Shown here: piece by piece, positions 55,089 to 63,649 of the stretch
Numbering within the stretch: position 1 is the first letter of the stretch
Layout of the letters: each line of letters opens with the position of its first letter
Notes under the pieces: generated by a model
Told to the model about the DNA's origin: nothing
The model's input: only the letters and a program-made list of their open reading frames with translations
Databases searched by the model: none
Position numbers and translations under genes: made by a program
Assembly (NCBI GenBank): GCA_017991835.1
Contig: JAGOPY010000008.1
Location: forward strand, 112,501 to 176,500
From: Bacteroidales bacterium
GTDB lineage: Bacteria > Bacteroidota > Bacteroidia > Bacteroidales > JAGOPY01
Length of the DNA stretch: 64,000 nt
Direction of reading: 5' to 3'

Positions 55089-55898
55089 TTATTCTAGTCT
55101 TGGTATTAATTCTGTCATAGTATAATGAACGAATTGCTTTCCAAGTTCTGTCAATTCATATGGCTCAACATTATCAAATGCGGAGGTCAAGACAGGGCTA
55201 CTTGGTTTACGAGATTCTTTCTTTACAAAATGTCCATAATAATCCGTCTGCCGGAACTGTCTAATCACACCACCCATGCTTAGGTCTCTAATTAACATCT
55301 TATATAAATCTGCTTCAGCAGAATCCTCCCTCGGACTCGTGCCCCTAATTTTACTCCAAATTTGTCCACGAGTAATGCCTCTAGTGTGATAGATTTCCCT
55401 AATAATATAAAAATGTGCTTCATGATATAATTCAATCCAATCAATAAATAATCTAATTACATCATCTGTACATAATTTACTGGCACACGAGTTCGTCAAA
55501 AGATTTTTAATCAATTCTCGTTTTTCATCGGTATCAGAATTATCCCAGGCTCTGAAACCTTTTTTTACTATATCTTGGTATTCTGGCGATTCCATTCGCT
55601 CGTGTACACTTGAATCGAATCCTTCCAAACGACTTACAATACCATAGATAGTCATCCCCAATTTTTCTAATTTTTCTTGATGGTCTTGTAACCATAATCT
55701 TAAAATATCATTGATTTTGGACTGACCGAGTTCAGCATTTAACGATGCAGAGGCGCTTAAAAAACCACCCACCCAAGGTATGCTGCTCAAAGCGGAAAGA
55801 ATAAATCTTGAAATTCTTTTAGACTCTTCCTTATTCTTTATTTTAGAAAATTTTATTTCAAAATCTTTCTCGATTTTCTGGAGTTCACTTTCTTCCAT
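55089..55898 (-). CDS. Hypothetical island protein with C-terminal winged-helix-like end
   Basis: 269 residues, last gene of the four-gene minus-strand operon. The N-terminus is a charged helix (1-30), then a hydrophobic Gly/Ala/Ser stretch (ILSALSSIPWVGGFLSASASL, about 31-51), a helical middle, and a C-terminal part (about 175-269; RGITRGQIWSKIRG … MLIRDLSMGGVIRQFRQTDYYGHFV … YELTELGKQFVHYTMTELI) that reads like a winged helix. No named family recognised. The mix of a membrane-inserting segment and a sensor-like end would suit an effector, but that is inference. Confidence 0.65.
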   Translation of the reverse strand: MEESELQKIEKDFEIKFSKIKNKEESKRISRFILSALSSIPWVGGFLSASASLNAELGQSKINDILRLWLQDHQEKLEKLGMTIYGIVSRLEGFDSSVHERMESPEYQDIVKKGFRAWDNSDTDEKRELIKNLLTNSCASKLCTDDVIRLFIDWIELYHEAHFYIIREIYHTRGITRGQIWSKIRGTSPREDSAEADLYKMLIRDLSMGGVIRQFRQTDYYGHFVKKESRKPSSPVLTSAFDNVEPYELTELGKQFVHYTMTELIPRLE

Positions 55899-55982
55899 AA
55901 TACTCCTCTCTTACATCACTAAAAACAGTGATATAGTAATTGAATTGAAACCAAAAATAAATCTTCTACTTTACTTGTCACG

Positions 55983-56171
55983 CTATTTACCGCAACATGG
56001 ACAATGACCTTGGTCAAGTGGTCCAACACTTTCCGAGAGTCCCCTAACTATAGGTTTTCTTTCCTCTAAACTAACACCCTCAAATTTTTGGATAAATTCT
56101 CTGACTTCTTTTCTTTCAGTGGAATCAAGTTCAGAATATCCTTTAATTACTTTAAATGTTTTCTGATTCAT
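55983..56171 (-). CDS. Small protein with C-terminal CPCC motif
   Basis: 62 residues, starts with a helical charged region (KVIKGYSELDSTERKEVREFIQKFEG) and ends HCPCCGK. The start overlaps the stop of the SLATT-like gene by 4 bases (ATGA), so it is coupled. The Cys/His end could bind zinc together with the ribbon of its neighbour. No family recognised. Confidence 0.65.
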   Translation of the reverse strand: MNQKTFKVIKGYSELDSTERKEVREFIQKFEGVSLEERKPIVRGLSESVGPLDQGHCPCCGK

Positions 56172-56782
56172 GGTTTGAACATTTTATAATAGATTGATTT
56201 ATTGAATTTACCACACACATTACAGTTTGTCGATTCCATTGATGTCGGAACTAAATTACATCCGACACAAGGTCTTTGAAATTCTCGAAGACCATATCTC
56301 ATTCCCATCCGCAATTCCCATTCTTTAATATTATGCTTTGAGTTTTGTTGGGTCCTTGCCTTATATCTTTCATTATATAAATTATAGATTCCATTTAAGT
56401 CTTCATATTCCTTTGGTGGTAGGTTTCCTAATTTTTTGAAGTTATCATAAAGGTCATTTAAATCTTGGGACGCTTCGTATGAATACGCTAATTCATCGTC
56501 CCATTTGTTGGCAACTGCAAACACTGAAAATATTAACTGAGCTATGGTTAACGGAATCGCAATAATTATTAAGTACGGAAGGATTTGTGACTCAAGACCA
56601 TAACCAAGTGCAGTTGCACCAATTGCAGTAGGAACTACAATACCAAATACTTTTAACATATTAACAAAAAAACCATATCTCTGAGCCTTCTTGTCAAAAA
56701 TATATGCTAAAGCGAAACTATGTAAAGACTTATCCCAACATACTTTTCTTAATTTCTCAAACCTTTGTTCATCTGATTCCAT
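56168..56782 (-). CDS. SLATT-like two-TM protein with CxxC-x11-CxxC ribbon
   Basis: 204 residues. The N-terminus (1-40) is charged and helical; two membrane helices lie at about 42-62 and 67-90; then a helical segment with SYEASQDLNDLYDNF; then a zinc-ribbon CVGC-x11-CNVC (172-190). This layout matches the protein group I know as mobilome CxxCx(11)CxxC, and the N-terminal half matches SLATT 2TM effectors, which are thought to permeabilise membranes when activated by a nucleotide-sensing partner. It lies between a 185-residue protein and a CPCC protein in one operon. The defence role is inference from family and context. Confidence 0.75.
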   Translation of the reverse strand: MESDEQRFEKLRKVCWDKSLHSFALAYIFDKKAQRYGFFVNMLKVFGIVVPTAIGATALGYGLESQILPYLIIIAIPLTIAQLIFSVFAVANKWDDELAYSYEASQDLNDLYDNFKKLGNLPPKEYEDLNGIYNLYNERYKARTQQNSKHNIKEWELRMGMRYGLREFQRPCVGCNLVPTSMESTNCNVCGKFNKSIYYKMFKP

Positions 56783-56791
56783 ATTGATTTC

Positions 56792-57349
56792 TTAACTATA
56801 AAATTCAATAAGTTCCTTCCTCTTCGCCTCCAACATTGTTTCTATTCCTGGCTCCATTCTTTCAGACCATTCTTTTGCTTGTTCATTATTACCAGTTATA
56901 AGGCTAAAAGTTGTGTCCATAAGGGATTGAGCCTTATTTAAAACTTGTTCTTTATTCAGTGCTACTGCTTCAACATCAACTTCTATTACATTCCCATTCG
57001 GTAAATATACCATCGGATTAGAACCTCCATACATGTAATTATTCGGCATACAAGTAAAAAGTTCAGGACTCCCTTCAAATGGATATTGGACTGTAATCAC
57101 ATATAATTGTCCCGGTCCACCAATGAGCGGTTTTTCAGTTACACGATGACCTTTAATTTTAGGCTCATGAATTGTTACTGGTCTCAAAAGAATATCATGT
57201 TTTATTTTTTCTTTGGTCCCGTTAAAGACAGCATCCGTCTTAACATCTTTTAATTCTAATCTTTTAACCTGGGTCTGAAGCTCTGCCTGCCGCTTCATTT
57301 GCAAATCTAATATAGACTTTAGGTCTCTCACAGGTGCGAAAATTGCCAT
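56792..57349 (-). CDS. Hypothetical first gene of the SLATT operon
   Basis: 185 residues, starting with a helical coiled-coil-like segment (LKSILDLQMKRQAELQTQVKRLELKD), then a beta-rich core (VTIHEPKIKGHRV … GQLYVITVQYPFEGSPELFTCMPNNYMYGG … VEVDVEAVALN), then helices. No family recognised. It stops 9 bases before the SLATT-like gene. As first gene of the operon it may be the sensor or adaptor half. An excellent promoter lies upstream. Confidence 0.65.
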   Translation of the reverse strand: MAIFAPVRDLKSILDLQMKRQAELQTQVKRLELKDVKTDAVFNGTKEKIKHDILLRPVTIHEPKIKGHRVTEKPLIGGPGQLYVITVQYPFEGSPELFTCMPNNYMYGGSNPMVYLPNGNVIEVDVEAVALNKEQVLNKAQSLMDTTFSLITGNNEQAKEWSERMEPGIETMLEAKRKELIEFYS

Positions 57350-57387
57350 AAAATATTAGTTTTAAAGGTTAATAATAATTTGAACCT

Positions 57388-57421
57388 CAAATATATGAAT
57401 TCTATTCTTAGATTTTCCAAA
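57388..57421 (-). promoter_or_regulatory. Promoter of the SLATT operon
   Basis: On the minus strand TTTG (57418-57421) and TATATTTG (57388-57395) are 22 bases apart, 38 bases upstream of the first start codon. It is a textbook Bacteroidota match. Confidence 0.65.
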
Positions 57422-57943
57422 TTCAAAGTTTGCTGGCGGCATTTAGGCTTGAAAATTGGCTGATGAACATACAACATCCAATCCAGAATTCATTTCGATG
57501 CTTTACCTGTCGACTCAGAACCCAGTTGGAATCTTCTAAGGCTTCGAATCTGAACCAAATACTCAAAGACTTGCAATTTATTATATCAACATGCCGACTG
57601 TCATTTCAGCCGGTCTTTTTTCATTACAAAATATCATCATCATTCATTTTGGTGAGTTTGGGCGAGTCCTTATATCGAGTCGAAAAACTGTTACTGTCCT
57701 ATCATGAAGTATTACCCAAATTCACCCCATCTATCGGGGAGAAATTTTCTGAAATGCGATATAATGAAGTCTAATTAATAAATTCTAATGATACATTACC
57801 AGATAATTATAATTATATGTTCATTAGTTTTATTATATGAAACATTAATATGATAATCTATGTCATAAAAGTAAAAGTGAAAACTGGACCAATTCTTGTT
57901 TCTTCCAGAAATATCAGTCTCAACTTTTTAATGCCTGTGTTTT
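57422..57943. other. Gene-poor stretch between divergent island genes
   Basis: About 520 bases. A 114-codon open frame (57430-57774) lacks any recognisable protein feature and is probably chance in AT-rich DNA. I see no other convincing gene, repeat or RNA here. Confidence 0.4.
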
Positions 57944-58312
57944 ATGAAAACAAAAGTCTGTTGGTTCAATATCATCTTACCCCTATTCTTCTCGACCCCG
58001 CTTTTCTCCCAGTTTATTGCTATTCAGGATGGTGACAAAGTTGAAGTCCGTAACATAAGTGGTGGTTTTCTGACCAGTGGGTATTATTCTGGGTTAAAAG
58101 ACATCGCTCAGGGCGATAACTTCATCGTAATGTTGTATGATTCAGACAAGATTGAAATTCGGGGCTCTGATTTGAACCTCATGACAACGGCATTCTATTC
58201 TAATCTGAAAAAGATTGCAACTGCCCAGGACTATGTTGTTCTGCATTATGATAATGGAAAGATTGAGGTGCGGAATAAGGAATTAAAATATTATAATTCT
58301 TGGAATCAGTAA
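57944..58312 (+). CDS. Small exported protein with two strand repeats
   Basis: 122 residues with a signal peptide (MKTKVCWFNIILPLFFSTPLFSQ). The mature part has three repeats of about 30 residues: FIAIQDGDKVEVRN / FIVMLYDSDKIEIRG / YVVLHYDNGKIEVRN, each followed by L.S..YS.LK.IA. This would form a small beta-repeat or propeller blade-like structure. Its function is unknown, and no partner can be named. Confidence 0.65.
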   Translation: MKTKVCWFNIILPLFFSTPLFSQFIAIQDGDKVEVRNISGGFLTSGYYSGLKDIAQGDNFIVMLYDSDKIEIRGSDLNLMTTAFYSNLKKIATAQDYVVLHYDNGKIEVRNKELKYYNSWNQ

Positions 58313-58594
58313 GAAAGGCGCTTAAAAGTACATCTCTATTATATGTGATTATGAATCGGGCTGCTTAATGGTCATATCTTCATCATATTAGGTCAAATTG
58401 ACTCACCCGGAACAAAATTGGACACTTTCATATCAATTACCTTAAAATCAAAATTTCCATTTGACAATTCGAATACTTAATTTCACTATATTTGAGGGGA
58501 TATAAAAAATTATCTTACTGAGTTTTTATTGATATGTGAATTTTCAAGGGAATTATTTCTTGTTTCAAATGACTAACTAATATTCATTTATAAA
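58313..58594. other. Intergenic region with a promoter for the membrane-protein/MBL pair
   Basis: TTTG (58460-58463) and TATATTTG (58487-58494), 23 bases apart, lie 100 bases before the next start codon. No other feature is seen. Confidence 0.5.
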
Positions 58595-59080
58595 ATGAAA
58601 GAGATAATAGACAAACTTTCCTCGTACAATATTTTTAACTACCTCTTTCCCGGAGTAGTTTTCTCTGTTTTGGTGACCAAGTTTACCAATTTTAATCTTG
58701 TTTTTGATAATCTTTTCGTTGCAGCCTTCTTATTTTACTTTATAGGACTTACAATTAGTAGAATCGGTTCTGTAATTATTGAGCCCCTTTTGAAATGGTT
58801 GAAATTTGTGAAATTCGCCGAATACCAAGATTTTGTTTCAACATCCAAGACCGATAATAAACTTGAAATTCTTTCAGAGGTGAATAATATGTATAGAACA
58901 ATTATTTCAATGTGTTCAATATTATTTCTAATTATAGGTTTTGAAAAGATATCTAGAGATTGGGATTTTGTTAATGACTTTCAAGACTCAATAGTTTTAA
59001 CCATCATGCTCATCCTTTTTTTGTTATCATATAGAAAACAGACAAAATACATTTATAAACGAATAAATAAATCAAAGTAA
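58595..59080 (+). CDS. Four-TM membrane protein coupled to the MBL gene
   Basis: 161 residues starting with a short amphipathic segment (MKEIIDKLSSYNIFNYLFPGV) and about four membrane helices (about 15-32, 37-60, 100-117, 130-147), ending basic. The opening LSSYNIFNYLFPGVVF resembles a group of uncharacterised membrane proteins common in islands. The stop overlaps the next start (TAATG), so it is coupled to the metallo-beta-lactamase. Likely a membrane anchor or partner. Confidence 0.7.
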   Translation: MKEIIDKLSSYNIFNYLFPGVVFSVLVTKFTNFNLVFDNLFVAAFLFYFIGLTISRIGSVIIEPLLKWLKFVKFAEYQDFVSTSKTDNKLEILSEVNNMYRTIISMCSILFLIIGFEKISRDWDFVNDFQDSIVLTIMLILFLLSYRKQTKYIYKRINKSK

Positions 59081-59952
59081 TGGCACAGGATTGTACAATT
59101 GTATTTTGGGATGTTCAACACGGACATTCAACTTACATTAAAACACCAAATGGAAGACATATCATGGTGGACCTTGGAACTGGAGATTATTCGGGTAAAA
59201 ATATAGAATTTAGCCCATTGCGTCATTTAAAATACTCATATGGTATTCAGCAGCTTGACAATGTTTTTATTACGCATCCTCATCTTGACCATATTGATGA
59301 CATTCTTAATTTCGACTTATTGAATCCCAAGGTTCTCACCAGGCCCAGTCAACTTTCTAATGAAGAAGTCATGGAAGGTGCACAAGAAAAAGACCGTAAG
59401 AAGTTGGAGAAATATTGTGAGATAAATAACAGATATAATTCCCCCGTTGACCCGAATGGTAGCGATAATATTTCAAATCCAGAGAATTGGGGTGGGCTAC
59501 AAATTCAATTCTTCTCACCATCATCTTGCAACCACAATAACTTTAATAATCATAGTATAGTTGTTGTTTTAGAATTTGCGACAATAAAGATTGTTATTCC
59601 TGGTGACAATGAAAAATGTTCTTTTGAAGAGTTAATGGCAAGGCAAAGTTTTATGACAGCCATAAAAAATGCCGATATTTTATTGGCACCCCATCATGGA
59701 CGCGAATCCGGGTACAATGTTGACTTTATGAATCAAGTTAATCCCAGATTAAGTATTGTTTCTGATGGCAGGTTTTGTGAAACAAGTGCGAATTCAAGAT
59801 ATTCGGCTATGAGTAGAGGCTGGACCGTCCATAAGAAAAGCGGAAAATCGGAAACCAGAAAGTGTTTAACTACTAATTCAGATGGTGAAATCCTAACAAT
59901 TTTTGGATATAAGTCAGATGGGAAACCGTATTTATCAGTTACCATTGAATAG
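59080..59952 (+). CDS. ComEC-like metallo-beta-lactamase fold hydrolase
   Basis: 290 residues, no signal peptide. It has the metal motif HPHLDH (66-71), an early WDVQHGHSTYIKTP that corresponds to the FLDVGQGDA start of ComEC/Rec2 MBL domains, a later IVIPGDNEKC and the HHGRESGY metal-binding end. Family members act on nucleic acids or lipids; stand-alone ComEC-like MBL proteins also recur in conflict systems with STAND or protease partners (recalled). It shares a transcript with the membrane protein by a 1-base overlap. Substrate unknown. Confidence 0.82.
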   Translation: MAQDCTIVFWDVQHGHSTYIKTPNGRHIMVDLGTGDYSGKNIEFSPLRHLKYSYGIQQLDNVFITHPHLDHIDDILNFDLLNPKVLTRPSQLSNEEVMEGAQEKDRKKLEKYCEINNRYNSPVDPNGSDNISNPENWGGLQIQFFSPSSCNHNNFNNHSIVVVLEFATIKIVIPGDNEKCSFEELMARQSFMTAIKNADILLAPHHGRESGYNVDFMNQVNPRLSIVSDGRFCETSANSRYSAMSRGWTVHKKSGKSETRKCLTTNSDGEILTIFGYKSDGKPYLSVTIE

Positions 59953-60066
59953 ACTTTATTTTCCGTAAGTTGGTCAAAGTTTGGAAAAATGCAAATCTTA
60001 AATAATTTTATAGCGTAACATAAATTGATTTTAAGGTAATGATAAACCGACTTAAGAAATGTATTT

Positions 60067-61815
60067 ATGAAACAGAAAAAAATCATATTCACAGTGTTTT
60101 TGTTTATCAGTCTTATAACTTTCGGACAGAAACAAGATAAAATTTTTTATGACAAAGACTGGAAAGTTTGTTCACAATCAAATGCGGAATATTATAGATT
60201 GATAACATTTGATGAAAAAGGCAAACCTTTTGGAATGGTAAAAGACTATTATATCACAGGAGAGATACAATGGGAAGGTTACTGTTCATTTGTTGATAAA
60301 TATGACAATTCCAAAGACATTAGTGAAGGTCACTGTATATGGTATTATAAGAATGGCAGAAAATCAAGAGAAAGTGATATGGTTAACAATCTTGAAAATG
60401 GAAGAACAACATATTGGTATGAGAATGGAAATAAGGCAAGAGAAATTGATTTTTCAAATGGCGTTCCGAATGGGCTTTGGTTAGACTATTATGAGAGTGG
60501 TACATTGTTCAGAAAGTTCAGTTTTGAAAATGGAGAAGCGACAAGTAAATTCTTTATGGAATGTGATGAATTTGGTGCATGTCAAAAGGTATTCTTGGAA
60601 TATTTTCTGAATCAAGACAATTTAAATAAATGGCAATTGGCATCAGTAGAAAGAGATTATAAGAGTTCCATTATCTCTGAAAAGGGATTACTGATGGAAA
60701 CTAAAACTGAAATTGGTTTTAGGCAAACGATTAATATTCCTTTAAGTTTATCAGAAGATTTTTCCATAGAGACTTCAATTGATTTTAAATCAGGCGAAAA
60801 AAACAGTGGACATGGTTTGATGTGGGGATATAAAGATTGGGATGATTACTATTACTTTAATATCAGTGCTAATGGATTTTATCAAATCGGGGCAAGAACA
60901 GAAGGTATAAATCTTGAATTTGTTAAGTGGTCACAATCAAATTTAATAAATCAAGATTATAATAGAAATATTTTAAAGGTTTTAAGAGTAGGGGATAAAA
61001 TGTACTATTCTATTAATGGTAATCTTGTTCATTCAGATGATTTTTATGCATTTCGTGGCAACGATATTGGTTTCTCTATACTTTCTGGAAAGAAAGCAGT
61101 TCTTTTTGAATATTTAATTGTAAAACAAGATATAGAAACTAACCTTGTTACTGATAATTTGCCTAACTCAAATTCTGAAGGATGGAAAGGAAATGGCACC
61201 GGATTCTTTATTAGCACAGATGGTTATCTTGCAACCAATTATCATGTAATTTCTGAGGCTTCAGAAATAGAAATCGAATTTATAAGGAACGGACAAAAAC
61301 AGAATTACAAGGCAAAGGTGGTACAAAGTGATAAACAAAACGACTTAGCGATTTTAATCGTTGATGACAATTCATTTCGTCCATTTATTAGTGTCCCATA
61401 CAATTTTCAAACTTCCATATCTGATGTTGGCTCCAATGTATTTGCTTTAGGTTATCCTATGGCACTTACAGTAATGGGTACGGAGATAAAGTTTACGGAT
61501 GGCAAAATAAGTTCAAAGACAGGATTTCAAGGGGACATTGCCACTTATCAAATGACAACACCAATTCAACCAGGGAATAGTGGTGGTCCACTTTTTGACT
61601 ATGATGGAAATCTCATTGGCATTAACTCATCAAAAATTCGGTCAGACTATGCTGATAATGTTTCGTATGCAATAAAGACGAATTATTTAAAGAACTTAAT
61701 TGATGTGTTGCCAGTAACATTAAAATTACCCAACGACAAGACAATAATGAGTAAAACATTGACGGAAAAAATCAAGATAATGTCTGATTATGTTGTATTA
61801 ATAAGAATAAAATGA
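60067..61815 (+). CDS. Exported MORN-like/LamG-like protein with trypsin-like protease domain
   Basis: 582 residues: signal peptide to FGQ; YwqK/MORN-like repeats (about 60-155; GHCIWYYKNGRKSRESDMVNN, GRTTYWYENGNKAREIDF); a LamG-like jelly roll (about 185-355); a trypsin-like/HtrA-like domain (about 375-550) with full triad His393 (NYHV), Asp426 (NDLAIL), Ser505 (PGNSGGPLF). No PDZ is seen. An exported protease that would act at the envelope. It follows the MBL gene by 114 bases and so may share a system with it. Confidence 0.8.
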   Translation: MKQKKIIFTVFLFISLITFGQKQDKIFYDKDWKVCSQSNAEYYRLITFDEKGKPFGMVKDYYITGEIQWEGYCSFVDKYDNSKDISEGHCIWYYKNGRKSRESDMVNNLENGRTTYWYENGNKAREIDFSNGVPNGLWLDYYESGTLFRKFSFENGEATSKFFMECDEFGACQKVFLEYFLNQDNLNKWQLASVERDYKSSIISEKGLLMETKTEIGFRQTINIPLSLSEDFSIETSIDFKSGEKNSGHGLMWGYKDWDDYYYFNISANGFYQIGARTEGINLEFVKWSQSNLINQDYNRNILKVLRVGDKMYYSINGNLVHSDDFYAFRGNDIGFSILSGKKAVLFEYLIVKQDIETNLVTDNLPNSNSEGWKGNGTGFFISTDGYLATNYHVISEASEIEIEFIRNGQKQNYKAKVVQSDKQNDLAILIVDDNSFRPFISVPYNFQTSISDVGSNVFALGYPMALTVMGTEIKFTDGKISSKTGFQGDIATYQMTTPIQPGNSGGPLFDYDGNLIGINSSKIRSDYADNVSYAIKTNYLKNLIDVLPVTLKLPNDKTIMSKTLTEKIKIMSDYVVLIRIK

Positions 61816-61880
61816 AAAAGCACTTACCACCAATCGAGCAAACAATTGTGAACAGGGCTACTGAATCAGAGAAGATTTAA
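61812..61880 (+). CDS. 22-residue ORF coupled to the protease stop
   Basis: ATG overlaps the protease TGA (ATGA) and encodes a short polar peptide (MKKHLPPIEQTIVNRATE…). It may be a remnant of a longer gene or a leader; the coupling is the only sign of function. Confidence 0.2.
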   Translation: MKKHLPPIEQTIVNRATESEKI

Positions 61881-61922
61881 TACACATTAATTTCAATCAG
61901 ACATGAATAAAAATAATGTGCA

Positions 61923-63413
61923 ATGATTAAATCCATTTCAATAAAAAATTTCAGAGGTATTGAGGTAATAAACGCTCTTCCAATTGACAGATTCAATATT
62001 TTCATTGGAGACAACGGTACATCTAAGACCTCTTTGCTTGAGGCAATTCATTTTTCATTCTCCCCAAATTTCTTATCAGGGAAAATTAAACACACAGATT
62101 TCCCAAACGGAAATGATAATCCGATAAAGGTTTTAATTGAGTTTGAAAAGAGCATTGATGTTAAACTACCTGATGGTTATACTGAACAAAATGTAACATG
62201 CAATAAATTATTTCTGGCAATTAAGAAAAGAGATAAGAAAACCGCAGGTAAAATATTTTCAGACCTTGTAACTCTTGAACATATATTATTACCTGACTTT
62301 GCAAAAGGTGAAAAAGGTTGGGCACTGAAAAGAAAAAATGGAACCGAATTCAATTTTACTGAAAGGTCATTATCTCTTTCGCAAGTTTCAACAGAAGAAT
62401 TACCACGAAGTTTTTTTTATGGAAAGGATAGAGACAGGCAATTACAGAAAGGTTACAACAGTTCTTTCTCAACAATTATTGACGATTTGAATTGGCGATT
62501 TTCTAGGAGCGTTAGGAAAGAAACTGAAGAGACAGGAAAATCACCAGAAATATTTTCAAAAATTTCGTCATTGACTGATGAAATAGCAAGTAAGATTGAT
62601 TTTGACAAATACGAAGTGTTCAAAGAATTTCACAAGCGAACAAAAGAATTTGAACTTGATGACACCGTGTTGACAATTTTAGATTCAACTGCTCCTTATG
62701 AATCTTCGTTTCTTTCTGCAACAAAAGGATTACTTGACCTTCCTATAAAATATTTGGGTTCAGGAATTGAGATGATTATTTCACTCTTGTTTCTTGAAAC
62801 ACTTGCATCAATGTCAAAGGAAAAATTATTGCTTCTAATTGACGAACCTGAATTGCATTTACATCCGAAGCTGCAAGAACGATTAGCCGACTACTTATGG
62901 AATATTTCTTCAGGGAAAGATGGACATCAAATATTTGTTACAACTCACTCACCAATATTTTTCAAGAATTGCATTGGTAGAGACGGAGTGAAAACATTTG
63001 TTACCAGAAAAGAAGACAAGTCCGAGAAAATATTCGTAGATGAAATATCATTCGGAAATGGTTTATTTCCTTGGAGTCCGTCTTGGGGTGAAATAAATTA
63101 CATTGCTTACAATTACGGGACAATTGAATTCCACGATGAACTCTATGGTTTCATCCAAGAGAGAACACTATGTTTTAGGGAACATGAAATTGATGATTGC
63201 CTGGAAAAGAATTTTGGAGTTCAAAAAAACAGACAGTGGACACCCGAAAAAGAAGGTGTTGCACAGGCATTAAGAAACATAACACTTCCCGTTTTCATAA
63301 GAAACAAAATTCATCATCCAGAGAACAAAGCGATGAAGACTGTAAACTTTAATGGAAACGAATTGAAAGAATCAATTGAACTATTGATACAAGTTGCAAG
63401 AGCTGTTAGATAA
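61923..63413 (+). CDS. AAA/ABC-type ATPase with C-terminal HEPN-like RNxxxH motif
   Basis: 496 residues of the RecF/OLD-like AAA_15/AAA_21 group. Walker A GDNGTSKTS (29-37), an ABC-signature-like GSGIEMI (279-285), Walker B LLLLIDEPELHLHP (302-315) and switch His in THSP (342). The C-terminal part (about 388-496) begins GEINYIAYNYGTIEFHDELYGF and holds RNKIHH (460-465), matching RNxxxH of HEPN ribonucleases. No TOPRIM domain is seen, so it is not OLD proper. ATPase-HEPN proteins typically trigger RNA cleavage on phage infection (family knowledge). No antitoxin or DUF4435 partner is adjacent; a single-gene system is plausible. Confidence 0.82.
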   Translation: MIKSISIKNFRGIEVINALPIDRFNIFIGDNGTSKTSLLEAIHFSFSPNFLSGKIKHTDFPNGNDNPIKVLIEFEKSIDVKLPDGYTEQNVTCNKLFLAIKKRDKKTAGKIFSDLVTLEHILLPDFAKGEKGWALKRKNGTEFNFTERSLSLSQVSTEELPRSFFYGKDRDRQLQKGYNSSFSTIIDDLNWRFSRSVRKETEETGKSPEIFSKISSLTDEIASKIDFDKYEVFKEFHKRTKEFELDDTVLTILDSTAPYESSFLSATKGLLDLPIKYLGSGIEMIISLLFLETLASMSKEKLLLLIDEPELHLHPKLQERLADYLWNISSGKDGHQIFVTTHSPIFFKNCIGRDGVKTFVTRKEDKSEKIFVDEISFGNGLFPWSPSWGEINYIAYNYGTIEFHDELYGFIQERTLCFREHEIDDCLEKNFGVQKNRQWTPEKEGVAQALRNITLPVFIRNKIHHPENKAMKTVNFNGNELKESIELLIQVARAVR

Positions 63414-63430
63414 TTTGACTAATAATTATA

Positions 63431-63637
63431 TTATCTTTTAGTCACTTCTTTCAAGAATAGACTCCAAACATAACCCCTTGCAGCACTCTCATTCGGGAAC
63501 CAGGAATCGGGAGCAACCAAATCGTGCGGGTCCAAACTTCCGAGTTCATCGATAATCAGTAACAAGTCCGGTTTTATTACCGATTTAATCTCAATAATGT
63601 AGTACTGATAGTTTAAAATGAATTGAATGGCGTCCAT
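63431..63637 (-). CDS. Small hypothetical protein beside the recombinase
   Basis: 68 residues, no membrane or signal segment (MDAIQFILNYQYYIIEIKSV … PDSWFPNESAARGYVWSLFLKEVTKR). It starts 12 bases after the recombinase fragment stops on the same strand. No family recognised; likely part of the same element transcript. Confidence 0.5.
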   Translation of the reverse strand: MDAIQFILNYQYYIIEIKSVIKPDLLLIIDELGSLDPHDLVAPDSWFPNESAARGYVWSLFLKEVTKR

Positions 63638-63649
63638 ATGATTCCCCGT

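Noticed and set aside
57430..57774. Plus-strand open frame of 114 codons
   Set aside because: No protein-like features or start context; likely chance in AT-rich DNA.
57850..58035. Plus-strand open frame of 61 codons
   Set aside because: Overlaps the signal peptide of the better supported gene at 57944 in another frame.
61923..63413. PARIS or OLD/Gabija system
   Set aside because: No DUF4435 partner, no TOPRIM domain and no UvrD-like helicase next to it.
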